Shown here: in pieces, positions 5,474 to 6,152 of the stretch
Position numbering within the stretch: position 1 is the stretch's first letter
Layout of the letters: each line of letters begins with the position of its first letter
Assembly: GCA_039934635.1 (NCBI GenBank)
Contig: JBDTLT010000299.1
Coordinates: 1 to 6,152 of the forward strand
DNA: 6,152 nt
Source of the DNA: DATLFA01 sp039934635
GTDB taxonomy: Bacteria; Actinomycetota; Acidimicrobiia; Acidimicrobiales; WLNW01
Direction of reading: 5' to 3'
Notes under the pieces: model-generated
Databases searched by the model: none
Seen by the model: the letters and a program-made list of their open reading frames with translations, nothing else
Told to the model about the DNA's origin: nothing
Program-made: the position numbers and the translations under genes

Positions 5474-6152
5474 ACTGGTGAAGGGTTCCGGCCCGTTCGG
5501 CCTCGCGTTTTCCGAGACCGAGCCGGCGGGCGATGATGAGCCGGCCGATATCGGTCGTGCCCCCGGGGTGCATACCGACGATGCCTTCGCGCTGTTGTTC
5601 CTCGGCGAAGCCGTTCATCGCACCCCAGATCTCGTCGTCGACGAGCGCCGCCGGACCGATGATCTCGAGAATGGCTTTGGTGAGCCACAGACCAGTTGTC
5701 TTCTTGACGTACTGGAACTGTGAGCCTTCGTAGCTGCGCTTGCTCTTCGAGGCGACCATCCAAAAGTTGCGCAACGCGAGCAGACGTACGGACTCGAGCC
5801 GTTCGTAGATCTCGGCGAGCTTGTCGCGGACGTCAGGGTTGTCGATGAGACGCTCGCCGTCTCGCACCTCGGCGGTGCAATAGTCGATCAAGCGGCGCCA
5901 AATGCGATCACGGCCGATGCTGCCGATGGCGCCGTGCTCGAGTTCGAGGTGCGTCGACGCCACCGGCCAGCCGTTGTTCAGCCCGCCGACGAGATTCTCG
6001 GCGGGGATGCGCACGTCGTTGAAGTACACGGTGTTCTTGTTGCCGACGTCGCCTTCGCCCTCGCCGATCGAGCTCAACAACACTTGCGGTTGCACGTCGA
6101 TGCCCGGCGATGTCGCGTCGATCATGAACCAGCTGAGATTGCGATGGCGGTC
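5472..6152 (-). CDS. Acyl-CoA dehydrogenase, C-terminal part; N-terminus beyond the right edge
   Basis: The frame is open to the window edge: the codons before the Met at 6125 read DRHRNLSWF and join smoothly to MIDATSPGI, a standard ACAD middle-domain strand. About 226 residues are visible, so the true start is outside. Visible parts are the end of the middle domain with VYFNDVRIPAENLVGGLNNG (the F-x-D-V-x-V/I-P motif) and the whole C-terminal helical domain. THLELEHGA places a Glu (codon 5937-5939) at the isovaleryl-CoA-dehydrogenase catalytic position. The medium-chain position near the end is Gly (PGGTTDIGRLIIARRLGLG). The RxxFGxxIG motif is absent (the region reads RDGERLIDNPDVRDKLAEI), as in the 409-aa ACAD, so it also looks like a catalytic alpha-type subunit that would need a partner. 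It ends with TAG 15 bases before the 373-aa ACAD start, in the same reading frame. It is the first visible gene of the minus-strand unit; its substrate is unknown. Confidence 0.92.
   Translation of the reverse strand, partial: DRHRNLSWFMIDATSPGIDVQPQVLLSSIGEGEGDVGNKNTVYFNDVRIPAENLVGGLNNGWPVASTHLELEHGAIGSIGRDRIWRRLIDYCTAEVRDGERLIDNPDVRDKLAEIYERLESVRLLALRNFWMVASKSKRSYEGSQFQYVKKTTGLWLTKAILEIIGPAALVDDEIWGAMNGFAEEQQREGIVGMHPGGTTDIGRLIIARRLGLGKREAERAGTLHQ

Noticed and set aside
6123..6125. ATG at 6125 as the start of the right-edge ACAD
   Set aside because: The codons before it (DRHRNLSWF) continue the ACAD middle-domain strand, and a start here would remove the N-terminal domain.
4335..6152. The 373-aa ACAD and the right-edge ACAD as one gene broken by a nonsense mutation
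   Set aside because: The upstream one has a complete ACAD C-terminus and the downstream one a typical MDLALSE N-terminus, so they are two whole genes. The in-frame arrangement is reported separately as a finding.
2..6152. Mobile element, CRISPR, phage, toxin-antitoxin or RNA gene
   Set aside because: No direct repeats, terminal inverted repeats, integrase-like or transposase-like frames, or tRNA-like folds were seen. Coding genes fill the window almost completely.

Overview
The window is GC-rich, with strongly G/C-biased third codon positions. It carries an F420-type luciferase-like oxidoreductase and a mycobacterial-style split acyl-CoA dehydrogenase (ACAD) pair. This suggests an actinomycete, for example an uncultured Acidimicrobiia-type or Mycobacteriales-related bacterium. 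The phylum is inferred from gene content and cannot be proven from the window. I see no mobile element, phage gene, CRISPR array, tRNA or rRNA, and no non-coding gap above 20 bases. It is a dense catabolic gene block.

Layout: two operon tails converge head-on. Plus strand (2-3094): the C-terminal part of an N-acyl-D-amino-acid deacylase-type amidohydrolase, cut by the left edge; a complete TIM-barrel amidohydrolase of the Amidohydro_2/ACMSD-like group; and a complete LLM-class (probably F420-dependent) oxidoreductase. The gaps between them are 18 and 12 bases, so they are probably one transcript. Minus strand (6152 down to 3104): three ACAD genes in a row. The first-transcribed one is cut by the right edge, followed after 15 bases by a 373-aa ACAD and after 1 base by a 409-aa ACAD. 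The two transcription units end 9 bases apart, with two small abutting inverted repeats at the junction.

The most informative observation concerns the ACADs. By motif alignment, the 409-aa protein has a glutamate at the isovaleryl-CoA-dehydrogenase-type catalytic position (E246) and the FAD/substrate motif SEPSGGSD, but lacks the RxxFG flavin-contact motif. The 373-aa protein is the reverse: it keeps RVQFGQPIG but has Ala and Leu at the two known catalytic-Glu positions and lacks the SEPxxGSD motif. This is what is expected of an obligate alpha2beta2 ACAD like those of mycobacterial sterol side-chain degradation (FadE26-FadE27 and FadE28-FadE29). The third, partial ACAD also looks like a catalytic (alpha-type) subunit, so the operon may encode two alternative alpha subunits around one beta subunit.

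Together the genes suggest breakdown of a bulky or amide/ring-containing acyl compound: hydrolases and a flavin/F420 oxidoreductase on one strand and CoA-thioester dehydrogenation on the other. The substrate cannot be read from the sequence. No promoter is expected inside the window, because both units begin outside it.
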